Of a stretch of 64,000 nucleotides of DNA, positions 17,767 through 27,819 are shown in pieces (the stretch's first letter is position 1; the number at the start of each line of letters is the position of its first letter). This DNA is from Pseudolabrys taiwanensis (GTDB taxonomy: Bacteria; Pseudomonadota; Alphaproteobacteria; Rhizobiales; Xanthobacteraceae). The notes under the pieces were generated by a model. That model did not search any database. It was given only the letters and a program-made list of their open reading frames with translations, and was not told the origin of the DNA. Location: NCBI RefSeq assembly GCF_003367395.1, contig NZ_CP031417.1, positions 1,984,001-2,048,000 on the forward strand. Direction: 5' to 3'. The position numbers and the translations under genes are program-made.

Positions 17767-18435
17767 TTATCCGTGCGAATTCGCGCTCGGATGCAACGAC
17801 AGACTCTCGGCCATGCGAACGAGATCGGCCAGCGAGCGGGCACCCATCTTCCGCATCACATGACCGCGGTGAATCTTGACCGTGATCTCGCTGAGCCCCA
17901 TCTCGGCCGCGACCTGCTTATTCATTAACCCCTTGGTGACCAGGGTCATCACCTCGCGTTCGCGCGGCGTCAGCGAACCATATTGTTTGCGAAGCGTCGT
18001 CAACGCGCCGTCGCTATCGCGACGCTTGCGATCGCGCTCGATCGCACGCGCGACCGCGTCCAGCATGTCCTGGTCGCGAAACGGCTTCGTCAGGAAGTCG
18101 ACGGCGCCGGCCTTCATAGCGCGTACGGTCATCGGAATATCGCCGTGACCGGTCACGACGACGATCGGAATGTGGATGTTGGCCTGCGCCAGTTGCGTTT
18201 GGAACTCCAGCCCGCTCACCCCCGGCAGCCGGATGTCGAGCACCAGACAATTCGGCCCGTCCGGCAGCTTGGCCTTGAGAAACTCCGCCGCCGATCCGAA
18301 CGACTGCGTGTCCAGCCCGACCGAATTGAACAGCTCACTCAGCGCTTCCCGCAGCGATGCATCATCGTCGACGATCAGGACCGTCGCGGTCTGTGCCGCC
18401 GCCTCTTTGACCGTAGACCCTTTGCCCGCATTCAT
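17767..18435 (-). CDS. FixJ/NodW-family response regulator (receiver plus LuxR HTH)
   Basis: Transcription factor of 222 residues. Receiver residues are visible in [20 protein letters not shown] (phospho-Asp) and FLTKPF. The C-terminal LuxR-type HTH reads [28 protein letters not shown]. Its start overlaps the kinase stop by 4 bases, so kinase and regulator are one two-component pair. Targets are unknown. The PAS kinase points to redox, oxygen or aromatic-compound sensing. Confidence 0.92.
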   Translation of the reverse strand: MNAGKGSTVKEAAAQTATVLIVDDDASLREALSELFNSVGLDTQSFGSAAEFLKAKLPDGPNCLVLDIRLPGVSGLEFQTQLAQANIHIPIVVVTGHGDIPMTVRAMKAGAVDFLTKPFRDQDMLDAVARAIERDRKRRDSDGALTTLRKQYGSLTPREREVMTLVTKGLMNKQVAAEMGLSEITVKIHRGHVMRKMGARSLADLVRMAESLSLHPSANSHG

Positions 18436-19901
18436 GACTGTGCTTCCACGTTCAAGGGCAATGAGAACTGGAACACCGCCCCGCCGGCCGCCTTTCGCGA
18501 CGCGGCGATCTTACCGCCATGCGTTTCCACGATGGAACGCGAAATCGCCAAACCCATGCCCATGCCGTCTGACTTTGTCGTGAAGAACGCGTTGAACAGA
18601 TTGGCCTCGAGGCTCGGATCGTAGCCCGGGCCGGAATCCTCGACGGCGACACGGATATGGCTTTCGTCGTCTCGCTGCGTCCGGATGGTCAGCTCGCGCG
18701 GGCCGTCGACCGAGGCCATCGCCTGCACCGCGTTCAAGCCGAGGTTGACCACAACGAGTTGCAGCAGCAGGCGATCGCCACTGATGGCCGGCAGGCCCTC
18801 CGCGAGATCGAGGAACAGCCGGACGCCGTGCGCGCCCATCTCCCGCTGCATGAGCGGGATCGCCTCCTCGACCGCCTCGTTGAGGTCGAGCGGCGCCATG
18901 CGCAGGCCTTCCTTGCTCGACAGCGCGCGAAGCCGGCGCACGACACCGCTCGCCCGCTGGGCGTCCGCGATCATGCGCTCGAGGCCACGTTTGACGCGAT
19001 CGAAGGGCGGCCCCTCGATCCCCAGCCAGCGCAGCGAGGCCTCGCCGCGCGTCACGATCGCCGCGAGCGGCTGGTTCACCTCATGCGCGATGGACGCCGT
19101 CAGCTCGCCCATCGTCGAGACGCGGGACAAGTGCGCCAGTTCGGCCTGCGCCTCGGCCAGGCTCTCCTGTGCGCGTTTGCGATCGTCGATATCGGTGTTG
19201 GTCTCGAGCGTGGCGACCGGCTCGCCGCGCCGGTCGCGCTGCAACGACCAGCGGCTGGACACCGTGACCTTGCTGCCGTCGCGCCGGGTGTGGACGATGT
19301 CGCCTTCCCAGAAGCCGCTTTCCAAGAGCTGCTCGGCGATCTTCTCTTTCGACGCCGGAAACTGCGAGCGCAGCAATGCGTGCGACACCGCACCGATGGC
19401 TTCGGCGGCCGGCCAGCCGTAAAGGCTTTCCGCGCCGCGATTCCAGAACGTGATCACGTCGTTTCGGTCGCGCACGAAGATCGCGTCGTGGGACAGATCG
19501 AGCAGCCGCGCCTGATTGCGCATGGCTTGCGTACTGGCCTGAATTCCCAATGCGAGGAATGTGGTAATCGCGATCGCCAGCAGACTCACGGCGCAGCGCG
19601 CCATCGCGTTGCCGACCGGCTCGTCCCAATGCTGGACCGCGAAGGCCAGCACCGTCAGCGCCATGCACCCCGCCGACACGGCGAGAACGCCGCGCCGGTT
19701 GCAGAACGTGATCGACATGATCACGACCGTGACATAGAGCACGGCAACGGCGATATCGATCATGACGAACGCGTCGACGACGAAAATCACCGTCGCAAAC
19801 ACGAACGCCACCGCCGGCAAGAACGCGGCCGACGTGCGCGACCGCCGCGGCATCATGTCGTCAGCCACGGCAAAACCCAATGTCTGTTGATGCCGCGGCA
19901 T
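18432..19901 (-). CDS. Membrane PAS-domain sensor histidine kinase (FixL/NodV-like)
   Basis: Sensor of 489 residues. Residues about 20-120 form four or five hydrophobic segments. A PAS domain with PAC-like tail follows at about 130-250 ([21 protein letters not shown]). HisKA has the phospho-His in [14 protein letters not shown], and the ATPase domain ends with DSGPGYDP and [18 protein letters not shown]. There is no obvious haem-PAS His, so oxygen sensing as in FixL cannot be assumed. ATG at 19901. It forms an operon with the downstream LuxR-type regulator. Confidence 0.92.
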   Translation of the reverse strand: MPRHQQTLGFAVADDMMPRRSRTSAAFLPAVAFVFATVIFVVDAFVMIDIAVAVLYVTVVIMSITFCNRRGVLAVSAGCMALTVLAFAVQHWDEPVGNAMARCAVSLLAIAITTFLALGIQASTQAMRNQARLLDLSHDAIFVRDRNDVITFWNRGAESLYGWPAAEAIGAVSHALLRSQFPASKEKIAEQLLESGFWEGDIVHTRRDGSKVTVSSRWSLQRDRRGEPVATLETNTDIDDRKRAQESLAEAQAELAHLSRVSTMGELTASIAHEVNQPLAAIVTRGEASLRWLGIEGPPFDRVKRGLERMIADAQRASGVVRRLRALSSKEGLRMAPLDLNEAVEEAIPLMQREMGAHGVRLFLDLAEGLPAISGDRLLLQLVVVNLGLNAVQAMASVDGPRELTIRTQRDDESHIRVAVEDSGPGYDPSLEANLFNAFFTTKSDGMGMGLAISRSIVETHGGKIAASRKAAGGAVFQFSLPLNVEAQS

Positions 19902-20025
19902 AAATCGTCTCGCCCTGAGATTCGTCGCAGCCAGAAAATTGCACTAAATTATACGCGGTTTCTTCTATTCCTTTTATACCCATTGCCCGTCGCCCCTTGC
20001 CACCCTCAAACGCCGGCCGCCCCGC

Positions 20026-21009
20026 TCACGTATAATCGCGACGGTAGGCCGTCGGCGACTGCCCCGAGATCCGGCGGAACGCCGCGGTGAAGGAACTCGT
20101 CTCGCTGAAACCCAGCATCAAGCCGATTTCCGTGACCGATTTCGTCCGCTCGGCGAGCAACGCCTTGGCCCGGTCGATGCGCCGGACGATGTGATACCGG
20201 TGCGGCGGCACGCCGAACGACTGCTTGAACGCCCGGCAGAAATAATGCGGGCTGAGCCGCGCCAGCGCCGCGAGCTTCGCCAGCGGAATGGGCTCGCCTA
20301 GGTGCTCGTCGACGTAAGCGGTGACGGCCCGCTTCTGCCAGCCGGCGAGACCGCCGCGCGCCAGCACGCGGTTCGCCTCCGGCGCGGCGCTGAGGCGCAC
20401 GATCTCGTGCGCCAGGACGATGCCCAGCGCCTCGCAGTAGCTGCGGCTCGCGGGATCGTCCGCCTCGCCGATGGCGGCCAGCTTCGAGGCCGCCTCCCAC
20501 AAGGTGGCGTTCGCGAAGAACAGCCGCGGGGAGAGGTCGACCGTTCCGCCGTTGATGGCGGGCAGCGCCGGCATGGCCGCCGGATCGAAGAAGAAATAGC
20601 TCGTGCGCGACAGCACTTTGGGATCCTGCCACTCGCTATAGGCATGCCCTGCCGGCACGAAGGTCAGTTTCTGCCGCAACTCCCGCAGCGACGATCGCGG
20701 CAGGCCTTCGAGCGCCGTCTCGCCTTCGAAGCGCACGCCCTGCTCGTGAACGATCAGCAGATGGCGCGGCCCGCGATAGCTGAAGGTCAGGCGCTCGCGG
20801 CGCGACAAGGTGACGAACTCGGCCGTCATGCCGCGCAGGACGAGGGAACGGCGGGCCACCGCCTGCGCCGGCGCGATGTCGATGCCGGGCTCTCGCTCGC
20901 TGCGGTGGGCGATGGGGCGGGAGAATTCGTAGCGCGGCGGCGGTGCCGTCTTGGCGGGCCGGTTAAACATGAACGAGTCAGTGTGGGTCGACTCAAGCTG
21001 TATCAGCAC
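20026..21009 (-). CDS. AraC family transcriptional regulator
   Basis: Regulator of 327 residues. The C-terminal 100 residues contain the two HTH units of the AraC/XylS domain (IPLAKLAALARLSPHYFCRAFKQ and KSVTEIGLMLGFSETSSFTAAF). The N-terminal region is divergent and probably senses a ligand. Translation starts with GTG at 21009, six bases after GGAGAG. It lies just downstream of the molybdenum hydroxylase genes on the same strand and may regulate them. Confidence 0.9.
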   Translation of the reverse strand: MLIQLESTHTDSFMFNRPAKTAPPPRYEFSRPIAHRSEREPGIDIAPAQAVARRSLVLRGMTAEFVTLSRRERLTFSYRGPRHLLIVHEQGVRFEGETALEGLPRSSLRELRQKLTFVPAGHAYSEWQDPKVLSRTSYFFFDPAAMPALPAINGGTVDLSPRLFFANATLWEAASKLAAIGEADDPASRSYCEALGIVLAHEIVRLSAAPEANRVLARGGLAGWQKRAVTAYVDEHLGEPIPLAKLAALARLSPHYFCRAFKQSFGVPPHRYHIVRRIDRAKALLAERTKSVTEIGLMLGFSETSSFTAAFRRISGQSPTAYRRDYT

Positions 21010-21176
21010 GGCTTTCTCTCCGACGCGTTGACCGTGCCGGTGAGTTAAATGTCACCGGCCGCCGCCCTCAATTGTCTGGAGGTTTGCGGCGATACCCGAT
21101 CGTGTGCGGCGGTACATACTTTGGTTTAGGTAGCTGGCCCGCCCGGCGGAAGACGGAGCGAGAGTCGGCGCGGGAC

Positions 21177-22295
21177 TCAGCGCTTTCGGCTAAGGCCCAG
21201 ACGCGCCAGCAGCGACGCCCAAAGCAAGCCCATGACGCCGAGCTCGGCCGGCTTGCGCTCGCTGCCGCCGATCGCCGCGGCGAGGTTCTGCGCGAAGGCC
21301 GCGGTCAAACGCCCGACCAGATCGCGCACCAATGCGCCGCGCGAGAACTGCGCCAGCATGCCGACGATGCGATAGCGCATGCGGATGTCGATGGCGCAGC
21401 GGCCATCGGCCTCCGGCACCAGCGTGTAGATCACCTCGCCGCTCGCCTGCGAGCCGGAGCCGCTATCGCGCCCCGCCCCACGCAGCACGCCGGACCGCGC
21501 CGCCTCGTCGAACGTCACGGTGCCTTCGCCACCGAAGCTCGCCTTGATCGGCCCGAACTTCACCACCATGCGGCCCGTAATGTTGCGACCATCGAACGAG
21601 GTAACCTCCGCGCCCGGCAGACAGCGCGCGACGCGCGGGATGTCGTGCAGGAACTGCCACGTCGTGCCGGCATCGGCGGCGACCACCACGCGGTCCGTCA
21701 GTTCGGTCCAGCCGTCGGTCGCGGCGACGATCGGCGCAGCGGTCGCTTTCGGTGCCGCCGCTGTCGTCGCGGCAGTCACCGCCGCGCTTGTCCCTTGCGT
21801 GGTCGCCGCCACCGCCGCGGCAGCCTGCGGCGCGCGTCCCGCCGAAGCCGCCTTCACGGCGGCGACGATGCCCATGTAACCGGTGCAGCGGCAGAGATTG
21901 CCGCTGAGCTCCTCGCGGATCTTAGCCTCCTCGCATTCGCCCTTGCGAAGGATGAGATCGCGCGACGTGATCAACATGCCCGGCGTACAGAAGCCGCATT
22001 GCAGACCGTGATGCGCCGAGAATTCCTCGCGCAGCTTCGACGCCACTTCGTCGCGATCGAGGCCCTCGATGGTGACGATTGAAGCGCCATCGCAGGCTAC
22101 GGCCGGCATGATGCAGGAGCGCATCGGCTTGCCGTCGACGATCACCGTGCAGGCGCCGCACACGCCCTGCTCGCAACCGATATGCGTGCCGGTGAGGCCG
22201 AGCTCGCCGCGCAGGAAGTCGGCGAGGTGCAGGCGCGGCGCGACCTGCGCCGTCACCGGATTGCTGTTGACGGTCAGAGCGATTGCTTTGTTCAC
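21177..22295 (-). CDS. Fusion of [2Fe-2S] small subunit (CoxS type) and CoxG/SRPBCC domain
   Basis: Protein of 372 residues. Residues 1-155 are a xanthine dehydrogenase-family iron-sulfur subunit: the plant-type cluster [10 protein letters not shown] and the second cluster CGFCTPGM...CRCTGY are complete. An Ala/Thr-rich linker follows (about 155-200). Residues 200-372 are a CoxG-like SRPBCC domain ending in a hydrophobic helix ([14 protein letters not shown]). CoxG is normally a separate membrane-anchoring protein, so here the electron-transfer subunit may tether itself to the membrane. GTG start at 22295, overlapping the FAD-subunit stop. Confidence 0.9.
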   Translation of the reverse strand: MNKAIALTVNSNPVTAQVAPRLHLADFLRGELGLTGTHIGCEQGVCGACTVIVDGKPMRSCIMPAVACDGASIVTIEGLDRDEVASKLREEFSAHHGLQCGFCTPGMLITSRDLILRKGECEEAKIREELSGNLCRCTGYMGIVAAVKAASAGRAPQAAAAVAATTQGTSAAVTAATTAAAPKATAAPIVAATDGWTELTDRVVVAADAGTTWQFLHDIPRVARCLPGAEVTSFDGRNITGRMVVKFGPIKASFGGEGTVTFDEAARSGVLRGAGRDSGSGSQASGEVIYTLVPEADGRCAIDIRMRYRIVGMLAQFSRGALVRDLVGRLTAAFAQNLAAAIGGSERKPAELGVMGLLWASLLARLGLSRKR

Positions 22296-23113
22296 CGGCC
22301 AAGCTCCGCCAGAGCGCGTTCGATCGCGACTTTGTGTTGCTGCTTGAAGACGCCGTCGTGCGCCGACAGCAGAGCCTCGATTTCGGCTTCCGCCGCGGCG
22401 GCCGCCGCGTCCACGCCTTCGCGCAACGCAGCCGACGCGCGGGGCAATACGAGCGGCGGCGCCTCGACCGCGCCACAGACGATGCGCGCATAATCGCGCG
22501 CCGGATCATGCACCACCGCGCCGATCGCCATCGCGAATTCGCCGGTCTTGCGGCAGATCTTGTGATAGGCCCAGCGCGCGCGCTCGGAGAGCACGGGCAC
22601 ATCGATGGCGGTCACCAGTTCGTCCGCGGCCAACGTCGTCGCATAGGCCCCGAGCATGAACGAGAGCGCACTCTCGCGCCGCGTGCCGTTCCTGCCGCCG
22701 ATCTGGATGCCGGCGTCCAGCACCGCCATGGTCGTCACCCAATCCGCGCTCGGGTCGGCATGCGCCAGGCTGCCGCCGATCGTGCCGCGGTTGCGCACCG
22801 GGCGATAGGCGATGCCGCTCGCGACCTTTTGCATCAGGCCGCGCGTCACGTCCGGGACGATGCCGTCCTCGATCTCGGCATGGGTCCAGCAGGCGCCGAT
22901 GGTCAGCCGGTCGGGCGCCTGCGTGAGCTGGCGCAACTCGGACGCCGCGCGCAGATCGATGAGCTTGGCCGGCCGCGCCAGCCGCAGATTAAGCATCGGC
23001 CCGAGCGAGCAACCGCCCGCCACCGCCTTGGCGTCGCCATCCGGTGCGCCGAGCGCCGCCAGCGCATCGCCGATGTTGCTAGCCTTATGATAATCGAATG
23101 CGACGGGCTTCAT
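22292..23113 (-). CDS. FAD-binding subunit of molybdenum hydroxylase (CoxM type)
   Basis: Subunit of 273 residues. FAD-binding segments AGGCSLGPMLNLRLARP and TIGGSLAHADPSADW are intact. It passes electrons between the iron-sulfur clusters and the electron acceptor. ATG at 23113 overlaps the large-subunit stop by one base, and its stop overlaps the small-subunit start. The gene order large-medium-small differs from the coxMSL order of true CO dehydrogenase operons. Confidence 0.92.
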   Translation of the reverse strand: MKPVAFDYHKASNIGDALAALGAPDGDAKAVAGGCSLGPMLNLRLARPAKLIDLRAASELRQLTQAPDRLTIGACWTHAEIEDGIVPDVTRGLMQKVASGIAYRPVRNRGTIGGSLAHADPSADWVTTMAVLDAGIQIGGRNGTRRESALSFMLGAYATTLAADELVTAIDVPVLSERARWAYHKICRKTGEFAMAIGAVVHDPARDYARIVCGAVEAPPLVLPRASAALREGVDAAAAAAEAEIEALLSAHDGVFKQQHKVAIERALAELGR

Positions 23114-25449
23114 CAGGCGGCCGCCTGTTTCTGGGCCGCGGTGATCGCTTCGAGCACGCGCCGCGGCGTCGCCGGGATTTCGCACACTTCCGCGCCGAGG
23201 CCGCGCAACGCGTCGTTGATCGCGTTCACCACCGTCGCGCCGGGCGCGATGGCGCCGCCCTCGCCCACGCCCTTGATGCCGTGCCGCGTGTAAGGCGACG
23301 GCGTTTCGGTGTGCGCCATGCGGATCGACGGCAGTTCGGTCGGCCCGGGCAACAGATAGTCCATCAAGGTCGAGGCCAAAGGCTGGCCCTGCTCGTCATA
23401 GGTGCTCTCTTCGAACAGCGCGGTGCCGATGCCCTGCGCCACGCCGCCGAAGGTCTGGCCTTCGACGATCATCGGATTGACCACACGGCCGCAGTCCTCG
23501 ACCACGACATAGTCCAAAATCTTCACGATGCCGGTGCGCGGATCGACCGCCACCACGGCGGCATGCGTCGCGTAAGAGAACACGCCGCCATCGACCATCG
23601 GCTTATAGCCGTCGGTCACTTCGAGGCCGCCGGTGTCGACGCCTTCGGGCAACGTCTCCGGCCGCAGGTACCAGGCGCGGCCGATATCGGCGAAGTCGAG
23701 GCTCGCGCCGCCGGCTTCGATACGGCCGTCCTTGAACGTGACCTCTTCCGGCCGCTTCTGCATGAGATGCGCGGCGATGCTCTTGATGCGCTCGGCCAAT
23801 TTCTCCGCCGTGCGCGACACGGCGCCGCCGGCCATGACGATGCCGCGCGAGGCATAAGCGCCGGTCGAATATGGCGTGGTCGCCGTATCGCCGAGCTTCA
23901 CCTTGATGCGCGATACCGGGATGGTGAGGATCTCGCTTGCCACTTGCGCCAGGGTCGTCTCCAGCCCTTGGCCGATGGTGACGATGCCGGCGCGCACTTC
24001 GAGGCCGCCATCCGGCGTCAGCTTCAAGGTCGCCTGCTCGTAGCCCGGCACCAAAGGCAGGCCCCAGGCCGCGAACACCTTGGTGCCGTGCGCCGATTGC
24101 TCGGTATAGGTCGCGAAGCCGACACCGATCAGCGTACCGTCCGGCTCCGGCGTCTTTTGCCGCGCGCGGATTTTATCGAGCGCGATCATCTGCTGCGCCG
24201 TGCGCAGCGAAGCGACATAGTCGCCGCTGTCGTAGTGTTTGTTGGTCACGTTGGTGTAAGGCATCGCGCTCGCCGGCACGAGATTCTCGGCGCGCACGTC
24301 GGCCGGCTCACGGCCCGCCGCGCGGGCGATGGCATCGATGGTCAGCTCCATGGCGAAGCAGACGCCCGGCCGCGCCACGCCGCGATAAGGCGCGAACGGC
24401 GGCTTGTTGGTCGCCACCGAATAGGTACTGCAGCGATAGCCGCGAAAGTCGTAAGGCCCCGGCAGATTGCCGCCCGCCTGCGCCGCTTCGAGGCAAGCAG
24501 TAAACGGCCACACCGAGTAAGCGCCGGTGTCGACCATCACTTCGGCATCGAGGCCGAGCAAGCGGCCGCGCGCATCGGCATAGGCCGTCATCTTATAGTG
24601 ATGCTCGCGCGCATTGGCGCCGGCGGTGAGATGCTCACGCCGGTCCTCGATCCAGCGGAACGCCGCCTTGCGGTTCAGCGCCAGCCAGCCGAGGATAATC
24701 TCCTCCGGCTGCAACAGGCACTTGTAGCCGAAGCCACCGCCGACATCCGGCGTGACGATGCGCACCCGCTCCTGGTCGATCTGCAGGCATTCGGCAACGC
24801 CCGTGCGGATGAGATGCGGCACCTGCGTCGAGGTGACGATGACGAGCTGGTCGGCCTGGAAATCCCAATAGGCCAGGACGCCCTTGCCCTCCATCGGATG
24901 CATGCATTGGCGCGCGGTCTTGTATTCGCGCGTCACCTTGATCGGCGCGTTGAGCACCTCGTCGCTCAGGCCGCTGTCGAACGACGTTTGCAGGAAGAGA
25001 TTGTCGCCCCACTGCTCGTGCAACAGCGCGGCATCCTTGGCGCGGCCGCGATAGACATCGACGATCGGCGGCAGCTCTTCGAGGTTCGGCACGATCGTCT
25101 CGCAGACGTCCTCCGCCTCGGCCCGCGTACGGGCGACCGCGACGGCGAGAATGTCACCGACGAAACGGGCCTTGTCCGTCGCCACCGACGGATAGTCCGA
25201 CACCTTGTATCCGGGAATGGCGGAGCGCGTGACGATCGGCAGCATGCCGGTGAAATCGGCGGCGACCAGCACATCGCCCTGCGCCGGCTTGGCGATGCCG
25301 CGAATACGCGCATGCGCCACCGGACTGCGCAGGAACGAGACCTCCTGCAAACCGGGCATGGCGATATCGCCGACGAACCGGCCGCGGCCGTGCAAATGCC
25401 GCTCGTCCTCCTTGCGGCGCACGCGTGCGCCGATTCCCTCCGAAGCCAT
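23113..25449 (-). CDS. Molybdopterin-binding large subunit of xanthine dehydrogenase/aldehyde oxidase family
   Basis: Catalytic subunit of 778 residues. The Moco region with the catalytic Glu (KGVGEGGAIAPG) is near the C-terminus. The loop that reads AYXCSFR in form I CO dehydrogenase is PYRGVARPG here, so CO oxidation is unlikely; hydroxylation of an aldehyde or N-heterocycle fits better. ATG at 25449 begins MASEGIGARVRRKEDERHL. It is the first gene of the three-gene operon. The next upstream gene is a TRAP binding protein on the same strand, 89 bases away, which may bring in the substrate. Confidence 0.92.
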   Translation of the reverse strand: MASEGIGARVRRKEDERHLHGRGRFVGDIAMPGLQEVSFLRSPVAHARIRGIAKPAQGDVLVAADFTGMLPIVTRSAIPGYKVSDYPSVATDKARFVGDILAVAVARTRAEAEDVCETIVPNLEELPPIVDVYRGRAKDAALLHEQWGDNLFLQTSFDSGLSDEVLNAPIKVTREYKTARQCMHPMEGKGVLAYWDFQADQLVIVTSTQVPHLIRTGVAECLQIDQERVRIVTPDVGGGFGYKCLLQPEEIILGWLALNRKAAFRWIEDRREHLTAGANAREHHYKMTAYADARGRLLGLDAEVMVDTGAYSVWPFTACLEAAQAGGNLPGPYDFRGYRCSTYSVATNKPPFAPYRGVARPGVCFAMELTIDAIARAAGREPADVRAENLVPASAMPYTNVTNKHYDSGDYVASLRTAQQMIALDKIRARQKTPEPDGTLIGVGFATYTEQSAHGTKVFAAWGLPLVPGYEQATLKLTPDGGLEVRAGIVTIGQGLETTLAQVASEILTIPVSRIKVKLGDTATTPYSTGAYASRGIVMAGGAVSRTAEKLAERIKSIAAHLMQKRPEEVTFKDGRIEAGGASLDFADIGRAWYLRPETLPEGVDTGGLEVTDGYKPMVDGGVFSYATHAAVVAVDPRTGIVKILDYVVVEDCGRVVNPMIVEGQTFGGVAQGIGTALFEESTYDEQGQPLASTLMDYLLPGPTELPSIRMAHTETPSPYTRHGIKGVGEGGAIAPGATVVNAINDALRGLGAEVCEIPATPRRVLEAITAAQKQAAA

Positions 25450-25538
25450 TGACTGCTCCTTGAACGTGGGCCGCCGACGCAATGTTATCGCGCGGGCGCC
25501 GGACGACCAGCGCCCGCGCGAACCCTGCGTCTATTTTT

Positions 25539-26627
25539 CTACCACTTCGTCGACGAATAGCGGAATGCGTCGAGGCGATATTCCGCGACCTGGAACCACT
25601 GGTTGGAGGTGTTGATGAAATCCTTCCAGTGCTCGTAGACGCGCTTGAAGTCGGCGCTCTTGGACGACAGCTCGTTGAAGGTCTCGACCGTGGCCTTGAA
25701 ACAGGCTTCGAGCACCGGCTGCGGGAAGGCCCGCAGCTTGGTGCCGCCCGCGATCAGCCGCTTGAGTGCGGCCGGGTTCTTGAAATCGTATTTCGCCATC
25801 ATCAGGAGGTTCTGCTCGTTCGCCGCGGTCTCGAACGCATCCTTGTAGAGCTGCGGCAGTTCCTTCCACGCGTCGGCGTTGACCAGACTGGTGATCATGG
25901 CGCTGCCTTCCCACCAGCCGGGCGTATAGTAGAACGGCGCGACCTTATGGAAGCCGAGCTTCTCGTCGTCGTAAGGGCCGATCCATTCGGCGGCGTCGAT
26001 CGTGCCGCGCTCGAGCGCCGGATAGATGTCGCCGGTCGCGATCTGCGTCGGAATGGCGCCGAGGCGTTGCAGCACGACGCCGCCGAGGCCACCGATGCGC
26101 ATGCGCAGGCCCTTGAGATCGTCGACCGAGTTGATTTCCTTGCGGTACCAGCCGCCCATCTGCACGCCGACATTGCCGCACGGGAAGTTCAGCATTTTCT
26201 GCTTGAGGAAGATCTCGCGCAGCACTTCGAGGCCGCCGCCGTAATACATCCACGCCGCCTGCTGGCGCGCATTGGTGCCGAAAGCGACGCCGGCATCGAA
26301 GGCGTAGACCGGGTCCTTGCCGAAGTAGAACGAGGTCAGCGTGTGGCCGCATTCGATGGTCTTGTTCGACACGCCGTCGAACACCTGCAAGCCGCCGACG
26401 ATCTCGCCCGCGGCAAAGCATTGAATGGTGAACTTGCCGTCGGTGAGCTGGCCGACGCGTTTGCACATCTCTTCGGCCGAGCCGTACATCGTATCGAGGC
26501 TCTTCGGCCAGCTCGTCGCCATGCGCCATTTCACCTGGCCCGGCGTCTGCGCCACCGCGGGCGCGGCAATCGTCGAGGTCGCGGCAAGGCCCGCCGCTGC
26601 TTTCTTCAGGAATGTCCGTCGCTGCAT
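25539..26627 (-). CDS. TRAP transporter substrate-binding protein (DctP type), orphan
   Basis: Periplasmic receptor of 362 residues with a twin-arginine signal (MQRRTFLKKAAAGLAATS, cut after AVAQ). The DctP core is evident (MATSWPKSLDTMYG..., RMRIGGLGG, and WWEG in the pocket). Strict RR-x-F-L-K suggests folded export. No DctQ or DctM membrane gene is near, so the permease must be elsewhere. ATG at 26627 is preceded by GGGGAG. It lies upstream of the molybdenum hydroxylase operon and may share its transcript. Confidence 0.9.
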   Translation of the reverse strand: MQRRTFLKKAAAGLAATSTIAAPAVAQTPGQVKWRMATSWPKSLDTMYGSAEEMCKRVGQLTDGKFTIQCFAAGEIVGGLQVFDGVSNKTIECGHTLTSFYFGKDPVYAFDAGVAFGTNARQQAAWMYYGGGLEVLREIFLKQKMLNFPCGNVGVQMGGWYRKEINSVDDLKGLRMRIGGLGGVVLQRLGAIPTQIATGDIYPALERGTIDAAEWIGPYDDEKLGFHKVAPFYYTPGWWEGSAMITSLVNADAWKELPQLYKDAFETAANEQNLLMMAKYDFKNPAALKRLIAGGTKLRAFPQPVLEACFKATVETFNELSSKSADFKRVYEHWKDFINTSNQWFQVAEYRLDAFRYSSTKW

Positions 26628-27027
26628 CGTGAAGTCTCCCCTTTTTTAATTGGCCGTTCAGCCGAGACGGACGGGCGCCGTCGTAATGCCGCGCGAAGCG
26701 CGGCCGGGCGCACACAGAACCGCTCGAAGATCGTGGATGTCGGAGGCGCCACGCGCGACCGGAATGGAAAGCTCTGCGCCGCCGGCGCTCCGCGAGGCTG
26801 CATCGAAGATGGCGCGGATCATGAGCCCCTCGTTATCGGCTGGCATCCCAGCCGGATATTTATGCGGTTATACTGATGATCTTTCGCGGCACTGTCAAAC
26901 GGCGCGCGCCGACAAAAAATGCGCTGTTAAGCCGCTTTTTGAGCAGGCCTTTGCTCAGCCTGCGAGCAGACACGCCATAGCGCACGAACATTCGGGCGGT
27001 ATACCGCCTTTTGCGCCGCAACCTGGA
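26628..27027. promoter_or_regulatory. Intergenic region with a second TATACTGATGA element
   Basis: These 400 bases separate the ABC permease end from the TRAP receptor start on the same strand. No gene is supported. TATACTGATGA at 26869-26879 matches the element upstream of the other NMT1 binding protein at 14501-14511 base for base, and is about 245 bases upstream of the TRAP gene. The rest shows nothing recognisable. Confidence 0.45.
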
Positions 27028-27819
27028 TCAGTGACCGCCGCGGTCGGCGCTGTGATGCCACGGCATCGCCAGCCGCTCGACGATGGCGACCGCCTCGATC
27101 AGCGCGACACCGACCACCGCCAGGATGGCGATCGCCGCGAACACGCGCGTCGTATCGAACATGCCTTGCGCGCTGAGGATCACATAGCCCAGGCCGCGCT
27201 GCGAGGAGACGAATTCGCCGACGATGGCGCCGACCAGCGCCAGCGACATCGCGACTTTCAGGCCGGCGAACAGATGCGGCATCGCGCAAAACAGTTTCAC
27301 CCGCAACAGCACCTTCAGCCGCGAACCGCGCAAGGTGCGCGCGAGATCGAGCGTGTCGGGCGGCACCGAGCGCAGGCCGAGCGCGGTGTCGATGACCACC
27401 GCGAACACCGCGATGAGAAAGGCGATAGCGACCTTCGGCGTATCGCCGACGCCGAACCAGATGATGAACAGCGGCGCCAGCGCCACCTTGGGCACGCTGT
27501 TGAGGCCGACGAACAGCGGAAACAGCAGACGCTCCAGCAATTTCCATTCGACGATGATGATCGCGAACAATACGCCGAACACCACCGCCGCGCCGAAGCC
27601 GGCGAGCGTGATGCCGACCGTGTAGACGGTCTGCTCGGCGAACCAGGCCGGCGAGTCGGCGAGTTCGCGCAACACCATGGTCGGGCTCGGCAACAGGATC
27701 GGCCGGATGGCGAATAATCGGCAGGCGATCTCCCACAGGACGATGAACACCAGCGCGCCGAGCAGCGGCACCGACGAGCGGCGAAAGCCGGACCACAAGG
27801 CAGACGGCATCTCAATCAT
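27028..27819 (-). CDS. ABC transporter permease (SsuC/ThiX type)
   Basis: Inner-membrane permease of 263 residues with about six helices and the coupling loop DLARTLRGSRLKVLLRVKLFCAMPHLF. ATG at 27819 overlaps the end of the ATPase gene by 8 bases. It belongs to a binding protein-ATPase-permease operon with a single permease, so the channel is probably a homodimer. The 400-base gap to the TRAP gene ends the unit. Confidence 0.9.
   Translation of the reverse strand: MIEMPSALWSGFRRSSVPLLGALVFIVLWEIACRLFAIRPILLPSPTMVLRELADSPAWFAEQTVYTVGITLAGFGAAVVFGVLFAIIIVEWKLLERLLFPLFVGLNSVPKVALAPLFIIWFGVGDTPKVAIAFLIAVFAVVIDTALGLRSVPPDTLDLARTLRGSRLKVLLRVKLFCAMPHLFAGLKVAMSLALVGAIVGEFVSSQRGLGYVILSAQGMFDTTRVFAAIAILAVVGVALIEAVAIVERLAMPWHHSADRGGH

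Noticed and set aside
18432..19901. Oxygen-sensing FixL
   Set aside because: The PAS domain lacks a recognisable haem-binding His segment, although the architecture is FixL/NodV-like.
23113..25449. Calling the large subunit a true CO dehydrogenase (CoxL)
   Set aside because: The active-site loop reads PYRGVARPG, not the AYXCSFR of form I CoxL, and the gene order differs from coxMSL.
23098..25452. A 784-codon plus-strand frame opposite the molybdopterin subunit
   Set aside because: Same reason: antisense shadow of a gene with a clear Moco site; no ribosome-binding site or domain.
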